Source: JAMXLO01 sp963696645
GTDB lineage: Bacteria; Pseudomonadota; Alphaproteobacteria; Acetobacterales; Acetobacteraceae
DNA length: 64,000 nucleotides
Direction: 5' to 3'
NCBI GenBank assembly: GCA_963696645.1
Contig: CAVOKY010000007.1
Location: forward strand, 1,860,001-1,924,000
How positions within the stretch are numbered: the first letter of the stretch is position 1; every line of letters begins with the position of its first letter. The notes below the pieces were generated by a model that was not told where the DNA came from, made no database searches, and worked only from the letters and a program-made list of their open reading frames with translations. The position numbers were made by a program, and so were the translations under genes. This document shows positions 38,829 to 48,066 of the stretch, one piece after another.

Positions 38829-40095
38829 CGGCTTTGTCCCGGGGCGGCCTGGGATGCGCCGGGGGACGCCGCGGTGGACGGCGCTCCGCCCGGCGGCTCC
38901 GTTGGCCTGCGGCGCCGCATTCGGCAGGCTGAGCGGCAGGAACGGCACCAGGCCCTTCAGCTTGTCATCCACCACCAGCGCCGGCGAATGCGTCAGGATG
39001 TCCTGCATCGTCTCGATGTACATCCGCCGCAGCGTCACGTCCTTCGCCGTCTGGTAGGCGGCCAGCACCGAGAGGAAGCGCTGCGTCTCGCCGGTCGCCT
39101 GGGCGATCGACGCCTGCTTGCAGCCCTGGCCCTCGGCGACGATGCGCGCGGCATCGCCTCGGGCGCGCGGCACGATGTCGTTGTGATACGCCTCGGCCTC
39201 GTTGCGCAGCCGTTCGGCGTCGGTGTTGGCGCGCTGCACGTCGAGGAAGCTTTCGACCACCTCGGCCGGCGGATCGACCCGCTGCAACTGCACCTGGGTG
39301 ACCTCGACGCCGGCCTTGTAGTTGTCGAGGATCTGCTGCGTCTGACGCAGCACGTCGGTCTCGATCTGCGCCCGCAGTTCGGTCAGCGCCGGCTGGATCG
39401 GCGTGCGGCCGATCACCTCGCGCATCGAGCTCTCCGCCACCGCCTTGATGATGACGTCGGGGTTGCGGGTGTTGAACAGGTAGGCCGACGGCGTCGTTGA
39501 TCTTCCAGAACACCGCGAAGTTGATGTCGATGATGTTCTCGTCGCCGGTGAGCATCAGGCTCTCTTCCAGCACGTTGCGGGTCGCCCGGCCGCCGTTCTC
39601 GTCGCTGGCAGTGCGGTAGCCGATCTCGATGCGGTTGATCCGGGTGACGGCGGGCGTCTCGACCCGTTCGATCGGCCACGGCCAGTGCCAGTTCAGGCCA
39701 GGGTAGGTGCGGGCGTTGTACGCGCCGAAGCGCAGCACGACGCCCAGTTCGTCGGGCTGCACGCGGTAGAAGCCGCTGGCGAGCCACAGCGCGACGCACC
39801 GCGAGCCCGATGAGCACGAGCCCGCGTCCGCCGGTGAAGCGTCCGCGCGGTCCGCCGCCACCAAGCAGCGAACGGATATAGGCCTGCAGCCTGGCGATGA
39901 GCTGGTCGAGGTCGGGCAGCGGTCCCATTCCGCGCGGCCCGCCGGGACGCCCGCCGAACGGGCCGCCGCCGCCACCGCCGCCCCAGGGCCCCCCGCCGCC
40001 CGGCGGCCGCCCGCCATTGCCGCCGCCTGAGCCGCCACCGGAGCACCGCCGCCCGGCGTCCCCCACGGGCTCGGGCCACCATTGTTCGACGACAT
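38825..40095 (-). pseudogene. hflK: HflK, modulator of FtsH protease, four frameshifts
   Basis: Partner of HflC. From ATG 40095: MSSNNGGPSPWGTPGGG, a glycine-rich N-terminus, DLDQLIARLQAYIRSLLGGG, the membrane anchor, GFYRVQPDELGVVLRFGAY, GLNWHWPWPIERVETPAV, then AYLFNTRNPDVIIKAVAESS and TELRAQIETDVLRQTQQIL. Frames change near 40042, 39797, 39487 and 38888. The last one makes HflK appear fused to HflC; in the restored frame HflK ends AAPGQSR with its TGA overlapping the hflC ATG. About 422 aa corrected. Confidence 0.85.
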
Positions 40096-40238
40096 GCGAC
40101 GTTTCCTGTGTGGCTTGACCGGGCGCGTTGCGACCGCACCGGAGGCATTGGCGGATTGGGTGCCATGCGCCATATCCATGCAACGGGCGGCATCACGGCG
40201 GCCTGCTTATCGGCCGGCGGCAGAAGGTTTGCAAGCAA

Positions 40239-41382
40239 ATGACGAAGTTCCCCCGCTGCATCGACTCCCGACACCCTGCGCGAGGCACTCCGCTCGATCG
40301 CCGATCCGGCGTCCGGCAAGGACATCGTCACCGCCGGCCTGGTCGAGGGCATCGAGCTGCGCGGCAGCCTGGTGCAGGTGGCGCTGCTGACCGATCGCGC
40401 CCACGCCGAGGCGATGGAGCCGGTTCGCCGGGAGGTGGAGGCGCTGCTGGGCCGCCAGCCCGGCATCACCAACGCCACCGCGGTGCTGACCGCGCACAAG
40501 GCGCCGGCACAGGCTGCTCCGCCCGCCGGACATGGCCCCGGGCATGGCCACGCGCAGGGCCATGGCCAGAAGCCGCCGCTGCTGCTGCCGGAGGTGAAGG
40601 CGATCGTCGCGGTGGCATCCGGCAAGGGCGGCGTCGGCAAGTCCACCGTCGCGGTCAACCTGGCGGTGTCGCTGGCGCGTCAGGGGCTGCGGACCGGTCT
40701 GCTGGACGCCGACATCTACGGGCCGAGCCTGCCGCGTATGCTGGGCCTGTCGCGCAAGCCGAAGGTGCGGCAGGACAAGATGATCCCGCTGGAGGCGTGG
40801 GGCCTGTCGTGCATGTCCATCGGCTTCCTGGTGGACGAGGAGACGCCGATGATCTGGCGCGGCCCGATGGTGATGGGCGCGCTGGAACAGATGATGGGCC
40901 AGGTGGAGTGGGGCGCGCTCGACATCCTGGTGGTGGACATGCCGCCCGGCACCGGCGACGCGCAGCTCACCATGGCGCAGCGCGTGGCGCTGACCGGCGC
41001 GGTGATCGTCTCCACGCCGCAGGACATCGCGCTGATCGATGCGCGGCGCGGGGTGCGGATGTTCGAGCGGACCCGTGTGCCGGTGCTCGGACTGGTGGAG
41101 AACATGAGCTTCTTCTGCTGCCCGGCATGTGGCCATCGGGCGGAGATCTTCGGCCATGGCGGCGCGCGGACGGAAGCGGAACGGCTGGGCACCGAGTTTC
41201 TCGGCGAGGTGCCGCTGCTGCTCGATATCCGCACCGCGTCGGATGCGGGCACACCGATTGCGGCGGCGGCGCCGGACAGCGACGGCGCGAAGGCGTTCGC
41301 CGCGATCGCGGCGCGGGTATGGGAGAAGGTGTCGGGTGCGACGGTGGCGCGCAGCAGCGGGCCGCGGATTGTCATGGAGTGA
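40239..41382 (+). pseudogene. mrp: Mrp/NBP35-family Fe-S cluster carrier ATPase, probable N-terminal frameshift
   Basis: Carries and transfers Fe-S clusters in the cytosol. The body is intact: DUF59-like N-domain (TPDTLREALRSIADP), a His/Gly-rich linker (GHGPGHGHAQGHGQ), deviant Walker A VASGKGGVGKSTVAVNLA (~125), LDADIYGPSLPRML, DMPPGTGDAQLTMAQ and the FFCCPACGH CxxC. The natural ATG (40239) reads MTKFP and then leaves this frame. Dropping one C from the five-C run at 40250-40254 gives MTKFPAASTPDTLREAL in frame. Otherwise translation must begin at an internal GTG such as 40372. Confidence 0.85.
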
Positions 41383-41457
41383 CGCGGCGAGCCGTCTGTT
41401 CGCGGATGCCACACCTGGCAGGTTGAAGCCGACGTTCGCCATTCACTCGCCGTAATA

Positions 41458-41492
41458 ATCCCGGCCCGCGTCGGCCGCGCCGGGCGGGTTTC
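41458..41492 (+). terminator. Possible rho-independent terminator after mrp
   Basis: A GC-rich hairpin (CCGG..CGCG / CGCGCCGG with a short bulge) is followed by GGGTTTCTTGTTGTG, a modest T-rich run, about 75 nt after the mrp stop. Confidence 0.45.
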
Positions 41493-41652
41493 TTGTTGTG
41501 CGCGCGGCGAACAGGCAAACTCGTGCCGGTTGGAGTCGGGCTGTCTCGGCGACAGACGCAAATCGGTGCAGCGGATGCGGTGCTTCCAGGTGACACGTGA
41601 CGAGGTTTCCGGCTGAGATGTGTCACGTTGTCATGGCTGTGCGTCCGCCGGC

Positions 41653-41868
41653 ATGACGAATGTCGTCGAACGCGGCCGCCGCGTCTTCGTGGCGCTGCGG
41701 AAGGTTGGCGCGCGCGCCGGCGAAGCGCGTCCGGTGTATCACGCGGTCACACCGTGTTGTCGCATGGCGCTATGTGCGCAGGAGCCCGGCGGTCGGTCCG
41801 GCTGGGCCGAGCCCCCGGCGCGGGAAGTGACCTGCCCGGCCTGCCTGAAGCGTTTGGCAAGGTTGTAG
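41653..41868 (+). CDS. Small cysteine-containing hypothetical protein
   Basis: 71 aa from ATG 41653. It has a CC pair followed by a further Cys (VTPCCRMALCA) and a C-terminal CPACLKRL, a pattern that could bind zinc. The N-terminus is basic (RGRRVFVALRKVGARAG). No family recognised. Coding character is plausible but there is no clear ribosome-binding site. Confidence 0.5.
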   Translation: MTNVVERGRRVFVALRKVGARAGEARPVYHAVTPCCRMALCAQEPGGRSGWAEPPAREVTCPACLKRLARL

Positions 41869-42341
41869 CCCGGCTTATCCACGGTTTCATCTGAAACCAG
41901 CAGCGAATCGGCCTGATTGAGCGGCGGGCTGCGACTGAAGCCAGGGCGGAGCTATGCGCGGCGTGAGGGATCGGCTGGCTTCTTCACTCGATGCCGTCGC
42001 CGCGAGATGCAGGCGGCTGATGCGGCTTCGGGGGTGGATGATCAGGATGCCCGGAACAGTGACTGACCACGATACGATCTGTATGCAACCAGACCATCAA
42101 CAGCGAGTGCATGCGTGCCCAGTACCAAAATTGCATGGCGTGCAGGCGTTGGTGACACACCCGCGGTGGCCCTATCACCGATCCACACGTCGCCGAGATA
42201 TTTCCTGCGACCTTCATCGGTCCAGTGCCGCCGACGCTAATCTTGAAACGGGAGCTACTTGGCAACCGGGACTGATGGAGTGTTTGAAAGGCCATGGCGA
42301 CGATCACCGCCGTTCATTGGGATCAGCAGCCGGAAATCGGT
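41869..42341. other. Intergenic region, no supported gene
   Basis: About 470 bases with lower GC than the flanks. Short open frames exist on both strands, but none has a ribosome-binding site or recognisable protein character. It marks the start of an AT-richer stretch running to ~44.1 kb. Confidence 0.4.
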
Positions 42342-42641
42342 TTACATCGGTGACAAAGCCGTAGCAATCCAAGCAGTGGAACCAATCGGTCGATAGCATT
42401 TCGGGTTATTGTAGGTGTAAGCCATGACTCGCCAATCCCATTCGTGTCCATCTGTCTCAGGACTGCATGGCGATGTCATCTGGAATGATTTTGCCTTCAT
42501 ACAATCCGGGGTCAGTTCGCTTTGTGCGGCCTGACTTTCGAGATGGTACTGCATACGGCACTCATTGAGAGCGGTCCCTTTGGACTGATCGGCACAGCCG
42601 ACGAGTACGAGTAGCGAGATAATAGCTGCACACCGGATCAT
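42342..42641 (-). CDS. Small putative lipoprotein
   Basis: 99 aa with a classic lipoprotein signal: MIRCAAIISLLVLVGCADQ, where the lipobox LVGC would place the lipidated Cys at residue 16. AGAAGGGA lies just before the ATG at 42641. The mature part contains further Cys residues (NECRMQYH, LTPDCMKAK, SPCSPETD, PKCYRP) and resembles small secreted proteins with disulphides. No family recognised. Base composition is AT-richer than the surrounding core genes. Confidence 0.65.
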   Translation of the reverse strand: MIRCAAIISLLVLVGCADQSKGTALNECRMQYHLESQAAQSELTPDCMKAKSFQMTSPCSPETDGHEWDWRVMAYTYNNPKCYRPIGSTAWIATALSPM

Positions 42642-42926
42642 GTCGTTCCCTTCTGACGCTGTGACCTTGTTACGCCCCTTGACGGTGAGCGAGGGTCATC
42701 TGACATCCTGGCCTGGAAAGTAGACTGAGCGCATTCGCATGAAATCCACCAATCCCGAACTACCGAACCAAGGTCAAGCTGATGTTGGCCGGATCGGCAA
42801 AGTAGATTCATCACCGAAGCATTTTCAAGGTAGAACAAGACTTGCCGTCTTGGGTCGTCAGCGTACGGCAGATCGTTGCGAGGGGCGGTTGTCACATCGC
42901 GATGACCTCGCGCAAATTGCCGGAGT

Positions 42927-43692
42927 TCAGCCTGTCGGCCGACGGCGGAACGCTGCAAGAGCGAACATCGCAGACCCCAGAATGGCGAGGCCGGAAGGCT
43001 CAGGGGTCGGAATGTTGAAGCTGTCGCTTATGGACAGCGTGTTGTCGTACTCCACGCTGTCTCCCGGCGCCAGTGATGCGAGGTCGACAAAAATGTAAGC
43101 CTCATCCGCGTCCGGTGCTACCACGCCGCACGAAAGGGTCGAAAAATAAAAGCCGGCCCCTGGCCCACCAAAACCTAGCTGACTCGCCAACACCGGAAGG
43201 CTGCAGGAGTGGAAGTCGTATCCCAAATTATCGTTTGAGTCACTCGAAGTCACTGCTGTAGCTGGCCGATTGCTGGGCGTTGTCGATCGAGAGGCCAACT
43301 TCCGGTCCACCCGGGTTGAACGCGCTCCAGTTGGCGTCGAATACAAGATACCCAGAAGGCGAAGTGTCGCCAGCATTCGTAATGACCAGGCTTGCCGAGC
43401 TTGAATATCCTTCCGTCAGACTGTGGGTGACCGAGTGAGAAACATCGAGGCTATTATCGCATCCGATGTCCGCATATCCGTCGCAGGTGATCACGATGCC
43501 AGTTGGGGGAATTTCGCTCGAGATAGTTCCGTCTAAAGATGAACCCCACCCCAAAAGGCGCGCTGACCAAAACGAGCGCACGTCGATGAATGGCGTGGCC
43601 AAGGCCGGATGACAAAAGGCCGTCGCCGAGACGGCGGCAAGCAGCGAGAGACGGCAGGCTTGGCGGGTTGTGTCCATTAGGGCGCCAGTCAT
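42927..43692 (-). pseudogene. PEP-CTERM-like exported protein, frameshifted near 43250
   Basis: The first frame (from ATG 43692, preceded by GGGGAATTAAA) has signal peptide LSLLAAVSATAFCHPALA and a strand-rich body with VDVSH-type repeats, ending SYSSDFE at 43240. The overlapping second frame continues SNDNLGYDFHSCSLPVLASQ and ends with a sorting signal, PTPEPSGLAILGSAMFALAAFRRR: PEP motif, hydrophobic helix and Arg cluster. Joining near 43250 gives a protein of about 255 aa. Known members are cleaved and anchored by exosortase EpsH; no exosortase gene is in this window. Confidence 0.65.
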
Positions 43693-44094
43693 TTTAATTC
43701 CCCAGATCGGTGTTCGCAGCGCACCGTTGTGCACCCCTGCGCAGGCCGGATCGCCCGGCATCGCGCTCTGCATCCTGCTCCATCATTACTCTCCCATGAC
43801 GGTTGTGGCCACCCCCCTGTTCCAAAAGCCCCTTACGCCGACGGACGACCGGCCCGGGCACAAGAATCTTCGGCGAACCCATACACTGCGGGGCGCGATC
43901 GTACTGGCACCAGTACCTGGACCGTATCCGGCAGTGTGACTAACAAGCAACGGTCGCCGACATTTACCGGGCCGATTCGCCAGCCAAGGCCATCATCGCA
44001 CCGGAAAATGCGCCATATCCACGATTTAGCTTGGCGCGGGTTATCATTGAAGATAATTATTCTAACATCTGGACAATGGTTCCCAGAACACCAC
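43693..44094. other. AT-rich intergenic region upstream of the FN3 gene
   Basis: About 400 bases between divergent genes. Near 44028-44060 there is TTGGCG, about 15 bp, then GATAAT, a possible promoter for the FN3 gene with a short spacer. The rest shows no protein-like open frame. Confidence 0.35.
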
Positions 44095-45732
44095 ATGCGC
44101 GTTTCAACAACAGGACTCGCGACCCCAATGGCGATTTATCCTCCGACCCCAATCGTACCGAACCGCCCCATTGCAACGATGCAACCCTTCAAATTTCCAG
44201 CGTCGATCACGAAAGCACCCCAGATCGCGAACCCGCCGAGTGCGCCGTCGCTGGCGCAGGGCAGCGGCAGCAACCTGACCGTGACCTGGACCGCCCCGGC
44301 GATCGACAGCACTCACGACTCCGCCATCGGGTTCAACCTGCAGTTCAGCCCCTCCGGCGCCGCCACCTGGACTGCCGTCGCGAGCGTCACCAGTCCGTTC
44401 ACCCTGACAGGTCTGAACGGCGCCACGGCATACGATGTGCAATTGCAGAGCACGAATGCCGCCGGCATGAGTGCCTGGTCGATCACCAGCACACTCACCA
44501 CGGCCGCAACTGGCCCGTTTATGCCGAACGCTCCCGCTGCCCCGTCACTCGCACAAGGCACCGGCAGCAATCTCACCGTGACCTGGACGGCTCCCGCGGT
44601 CGACGCCACGCACGGCGCCGCCACCGGCTACAACCTGCAATCCAGCCCCTCCGGCGCAGGCACCTGGACGAGCGTCGCCGGCGTCACCAGCCCATACACC
44701 CTGGCAGGCCTCACCGCCGGCGCCGCGTATGACGTGGAGGTCCAGAGCGCGAACACTGCCGGCCTGAGTGGCTGGTCGGTCGCCGGCACACTCACCACGG
44801 CCGCAACCGGCCCGTACATCCCGAACACCCCCGCTGTCCCGTCGCTCGCACAGGGTACCGGCAGCAATCTCACGGTGACCTGGACCGCTCCCGCGGTCGA
44901 CTCAACGCACGGCGCCGCCACCGGCTACAACCTGCGCTCCAGCCCTTCCGGAGCCGGCGTCTGGACGACCGTCGCCGGTGTCACCAGCCCCTACACCCTG
45001 GCAGGCCTTACCGCCGGCGCGTCATATGACGTGGAAGTGCAGGGTACCAACACGGCCGGCACGAGCGTGTGGTCAGCCGCCAGCACGCTCACCACGGCCA
45101 CCACCGGAACCTACGCGCCGAACGCACCGGCAAGCGCCAGCGTGGCGCCGCCGCCGAACGGCACCACCACCCAGCTCACCGTGACCTGGACCGCACCGGC
45201 GACCGACGGCACCCATGGCACCGCCACCGGCTACAACCTGCGTTCCAGCCCCTCGGGAGCCAACACCTGGACGACCGTGACGGGCGTCACCAGCCCCCAC
45301 GTCATCACCGGCCTGACGGGCGCGACCGCGATCGACGTCGAGGTCCAGGCCACGAACGCCGCGGCAAGCCCGGGCGCATGGTCCGCGATCACCACCGGCA
45401 CGACCTGGGGCGCAACTGTCGTTCCAGGCAACTGGACTGCCGCGGCCACGCAGGTCCATGGCACGGGCGTGGCCCCCAATGGCGGCTTGCAGTTGACCGC
45501 GACCGCCGCGCCAACCGCCGTGACAGGCGCCGCCTTCGCATGGTCGTCGAGCGCGTCGTCAATCCCGACCACAGGTCTGATCGTGGCCGCCGCTGACGGC
45601 CAAACCAACGGCTGGGGCCAGTATACCAACGCACCAGCCACGGCCGGCACCTTCTACCTCTGGATGTTGGCCCAAGGCGCGGGCAGCGTCACGATCGGTG
45701 CCCTCGTTACCTCAGCGATCACAGTGACCTAG
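44095..45732 (+). CDS. Fibronectin type III repeat protein
   Basis: 545 aa from ATG 44095 (44128 is an alternative). After ~45 residues come four tandem FN3 domains of exactly 99 aa each, with LTVTWTAPA in strand B, GYNLQSSPSGAGTWT, SPYTLAGLTAGAAYDVEVQ and WSVAGTLTTAATG. A distinct C-terminal domain of ~105 aa follows (WTAAATQVHGTGVAPNGGLQ to ALVTSAITVT). There is no signal peptide or anchor. FN3 arrays of this type occur in surface proteins, secreted glycan hydrolases and phage tail proteins; which applies here is not shown. Confidence 0.82.
   Translation: MRVSTTGLATPMAIYPPTPIVPNRPIATMQPFKFPASITKAPQIANPPSAPSLAQGSGSNLTVTWTAPAIDSTHDSAIGFNLQFSPSGAATWTAVASVTSPFTLTGLNGATAYDVQLQSTNAAGMSAWSITSTLTTAATGPFMPNAPAAPSLAQGTGSNLTVTWTAPAVDATHGAATGYNLQSSPSGAGTWTSVAGVTSPYTLAGLTAGAAYDVEVQSANTAGLSGWSVAGTLTTAATGPYIPNTPAVPSLAQGTGSNLTVTWTAPAVDSTHGAATGYNLRSSPSGAGVWTTVAGVTSPYTLAGLTAGASYDVEVQGTNTAGTSVWSAASTLTTATTGTYAPNAPASASVAPPPNGTTTQLTVTWTAPATDGTHGTATGYNLRSSPSGANTWTTVTGVTSPHVITGLTGATAIDVEVQATNAAASPGAWSAITTGTTWGATVVPGNWTAAATQVHGTGVAPNGGLQLTATAAPTAVTGAAFAWSSSASSIPTTGLIVAAADGQTNGWGQYTNAPATAGTFYLWMLAQGAGSVTIGALVTSAITVT
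44230..45417 (+). repeat. Four tandem 297-bp repeats encoding FN3 domains
   Basis: Repeat units start at 44230, 44527, 44824 and 45121, exactly 297 bp apart. Units 1-3 are very similar at DNA level (for example AACCTGACCGTGACCTGGAC and its variants); unit 4 is more diverged at its start but keeps the register. Confidence 0.85.
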
Positions 45733-45738
45733 CGGCGT

Positions 45739-45787
45739 GGCGGTGCTGCCGAACAGGCACGAGCGTTCAGTCTCGGCAGCACCCGCC
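45739..45787. terminator. Hairpin between convergent genes (probable bidirectional terminator)
   Basis: GGCGGTGCTGCCGA (45739-45752) pairs with TCGGCAGCACCCGCC (45773-45787) with a single bulged C and a 20-nt loop. It sits between the FN3 gene stop (45732) and the convergent binding-protein stop (45838). There is no T run. Confidence 0.5.
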
Positions 45788-45837
45788 ATTGCCGCACCCG
45801 CGCCGGCCAACCCGGCAGGAGCGCGTCAGTCTGACCC

Positions 45838-46998
45838 TCAGAAACTCAGTGGCTTGTCCAACACAGGTGTCCAGCGCGTCTTCTTCACCACCGACAGGAA
45901 AGACTCGCTCGAGGCGTGGTGGTTGGTCGGGCTCATCGACAGCGCCGGGCCGCCGAATATGTCGTGCCAGTCCTTCATGCTTTCCATCGCGGCGATGAAG
46001 CTGTCGAGCGTCAGGTCACGCCCCGCCTTCTCCAGCGCGGCGATGGTGAATGTGGCACAGGTGTAGCCCGCCTCGCCCAGGTAGTTCACGTCGATGCCGT
46101 AGGTCTTGCGATATTTCTCGGCAAACGCATGCACCGTCGGGTTCGGATCGTCCGGATAACGGTAAAGCGCCGGCGCCATCGAGTAGAAGCCTTCCGCCGG
46201 TTCGCCCGGCGCATCCGCGACCGCCGTGGAATAGCTGGCGAACTGGCCGCAGAACTCAACGTTCCATCCCATCTTGCGTGCCGTCTGCAGGATGATCGTG
46301 GTGTCCTTGACGATGGTTCCCAGGCAGATCAGGTCACAGCCGGCATCGTGCAGGCGTGCCAGGTTCGCGTTGAAGTCGGTGTCGGTCGGCCGATGCGCGG
46401 TGGCGCCGGCGAGTTTCAGCCCCATTGCATCGAGCTGTGCCACCACGCCGGCATGCACGTCCTTGCCGAAATCGGTGTCCTGGTACATCGAGCCGACGAC
46501 CTTCTTGCCGCGCTGCTCGACGAAAAAATTCACCCCCGCGCGCATCTGGTCATAGTACGATGCGAACTGGCCGAACTTCAGCCGGTTGAACGGCTCGTAC
46601 ATCGAGCGGGCGCAGGTCAGCGGGAACACGTTCGGCACGTTCTTCTCGAACATCGACGGCATCACCGCATCGTTGTGCGGCGTGCCGCCATTGCCGATGG
46701 CGAAGAAGATGTCGTCGCGGTTGAGCAGCTTGTTCATCGCCTGCACCGCCTTGGGGACGATGTATTCCATGTCCTCGACGATCCACTTGATCTTGCGCCC
46801 ATTGACGCCGCCGCGCGCATCGCAGTCATCGAACGCCATGCGCATGGCGTTGGCGTTGTTGTTGACGCCCTGCACAGCGGTGACGCCGGATAGGTCGGTC
46901 ATCGTCCCGATGACGATCTCGGTGTCGCTGACACCGCGGGCAGCGGGGGCGGCGCGTCCGATGATGGCTGGCATGGCGCCACGGCGCACTTCAGCCAT
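45838..46998 (-). CDS. Branched-chain amino acid-type ABC transporter substrate-binding protein
   Basis: Periplasmic-binding-protein family (Leu/Ile/Val or amide type), 386 aa: TEIVIGTMTDLSGVTAVQG, MRMAFDDCDARGGVNGRKI, GNGGTPHNDAVMPSMFEK, VVGSMYQDTDFGKDVHAGVV and YLGEAGYTCATFTIAALEKAG. No secretion signal is visible before the mature domain: the first ~25 residues (MAEVRRGAMPAIIGRAAPAARG) lack a hydrophobic core. The frame is closed just upstream, so the start may be truncated. No permease or ATPase genes are adjacent. Confidence 0.88.
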   Translation of the reverse strand: MAEVRRGAMPAIIGRAAPAARGVSDTEIVIGTMTDLSGVTAVQGVNNNANAMRMAFDDCDARGGVNGRKIKWIVEDMEYIVPKAVQAMNKLLNRDDIFFAIGNGGTPHNDAVMPSMFEKNVPNVFPLTCARSMYEPFNRLKFGQFASYYDQMRAGVNFFVEQRGKKVVGSMYQDTDFGKDVHAGVVAQLDAMGLKLAGATAHRPTDTDFNANLARLHDAGCDLICLGTIVKDTTIILQTARKMGWNVEFCGQFASYSTAVADAPGEPAEGFYSMAPALYRYPDDPNPTVHAFAEKYRKTYGIDVNYLGEAGYTCATFTIAALEKAGRDLTLDSFIAAMESMKDWHDIFGGPALSMSPTNHHASSESFLSVVKKTRWTPVLDKPLSF

Positions 46999-47021
46999 GG
47001 CGTATCGCGGCAGCGGTCAGT

Positions 47022-47273
47022 TCAGCGGGTCAGCCTGAGCGTGCGGCCGCCTGGGCGTTTCCGTTCCGGCTTGACCTCGGTGGGCTCCTCTGCGACTGCC
47101 TCGGGTTCCACATCCTCCGCCGGCTCGGCTGGCTGCATCTCATTGGCGGCATCCGCCCGGGCGTCATAATCATCCGCCATCGCGAGCAGTCGCAGCCTCG
47201 AAGCTTCTCGCTCGGCCGCTTCGGCCATCTCGCGAAAACGCGCCGCCTCCGAGCGGAGGAACTGAGGTGTCAT
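47022..47273 (-). CDS. Small charged hypothetical protein
   Basis: 83 aa from ATG 47273, preceded by AAAGGA. The N-terminal half is a helical, coiled-coil-like segment (FRSEA, FREMAEAAEREASRLRLLAM, DYDARADAANE) and the C-terminal half is acidic, then basic (VEPEAVAEEPTEVKPERKRP). Proteins starting MTPQFLRSEAARFREMAE are common small unknowns in alphaproteobacteria. Function unknown. Confidence 0.65.
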   Translation of the reverse strand: MTPQFLRSEAARFREMAEAAEREASRLRLLAMADDYDARADAANEMQPAEPAEDVEPEAVAEEPTEVKPERKRPGGRTLRLTR

Positions 47274-47422
47274 CGTCGATCCTTTCAGGTCAGGGCAAAT
47301 CCCTGACGACAGCCACAGCGGTTCTGGCGAAACTGGGGGAACCCGAACGACTGTAGGGTTGCGCGGGATATGCGCCTGTCGCGCATCCAACACAAGTTGC
47401 GCACGAAAACCCCGGCAGCGGT

Positions 47423-47920
47423 TCAGCCCACCGTGATCCGCGGCGCATTGCGCAGGGTCTGCAGAATGACGCAGTAGCGCTCGGTGGTCTGGAGCATGCG
47501 CTCCAGCTTTGCCGGGTCGGCGTCGCTGTCGACCTCGAAGCGCAGCGCGATGTCGCTCAGCCCGACCGGCACGCCGCGGTCGATGCCAAGCGTGCCGCGC
47601 GCGTCCCATGAACCTTCCGCGATCACCCGTCCTTCGCGGATGGTCACGCCCATCGCGGTGGCGACCGCCCGCAGGGTGACGCCGGCGCAGGCGACCACCG
47701 CCTCGAGCAGCATGTCGGCCGAGCAGGCGAGTTCGCCCGAACCGCCGGTTGCAGGATGCAGCCCGGCTTTCGTCTCGCCATGCCACGACGGCACGACGCA
47801 GGCCACATCGAGGGGATCGAGCCGCGCCTCGGCCCGCGCCGCCACGCGCGCAGCGTCGGGCGTATCGCGATAGCGCTGTTTCAGCGGCGCCTGGACGGTT
47901 CGCAGTTGCTCGGCGTTCAT
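47423..47920 (-). CDS. OsmC family protein
   Basis: 165 aa from ATG 47920, preceded by GGAG at a good distance; an ATG at 47938 is an alternative. OsmC/Ohr fold: WHGETKAGLHPATGGSGELA, then MLLEAVVACAGVTLRAVATA (first conserved Cys) and TERYCVILQTLRN (second conserved Cys). The family contains thiol peroxidases acting on organic hydroperoxides. Stands alone. Confidence 0.85.
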   Translation of the reverse strand: MNAEQLRTVQAPLKQRYRDTPDAARVAARAEARLDPLDVACVVPSWHGETKAGLHPATGGSGELACSADMLLEAVVACAGVTLRAVATAMGVTIREGRVIAEGSWDARGTLGIDRGVPVGLSDIALRFEVDSDADPAKLERMLQTTERYCVILQTLRNAPRITVG

Positions 47921-47966
47921 CGGTGATCTCCGGTTCATGGTCGCCAACGGTGCTCGGGGCAAACTG

Positions 47967-47990
47967 TCATTACGAGCGCGACGAGGCAAA
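47967..47990 (+). repeat. Short dispersed repeat (TCATTACGAGCG type)
   Basis: TCATTACGAGCGCGACGAGG resembles the TCATTGCGAGCGAAGCGAAG repeat at 50361-50407 and lies between the OsmC and ThuA genes. Confidence 0.4.
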
Positions 47991-48066
47991 TGCCACGCCC
48001 GCATGACGATCGCGCCCCGATGGTGCACTATTCACCGCAGTCCCGACCAGCGAACGAGGTGATCCG

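Noticed and set aside
37995..39440. Apparent HflK-HflC fusion protein in one open frame
   Set aside because: A one-base shift near 38888 restores a normal HflK end whose TGA overlaps the HflC ATG, so the fusion is an artefact of the indels in this stretch.
38112..39500. Long plus-strand open frame of ~462 codons opposite hflK/hflC
   Set aside because: The opposite strand carries clear SPFH-domain proteins; this frame is a His/Arg-rich shadow.
41954..42364. Possible 136-aa gene
   Set aside because: No ribosome-binding site, no domain, and an overlapping open frame of equal quality on the other strand.
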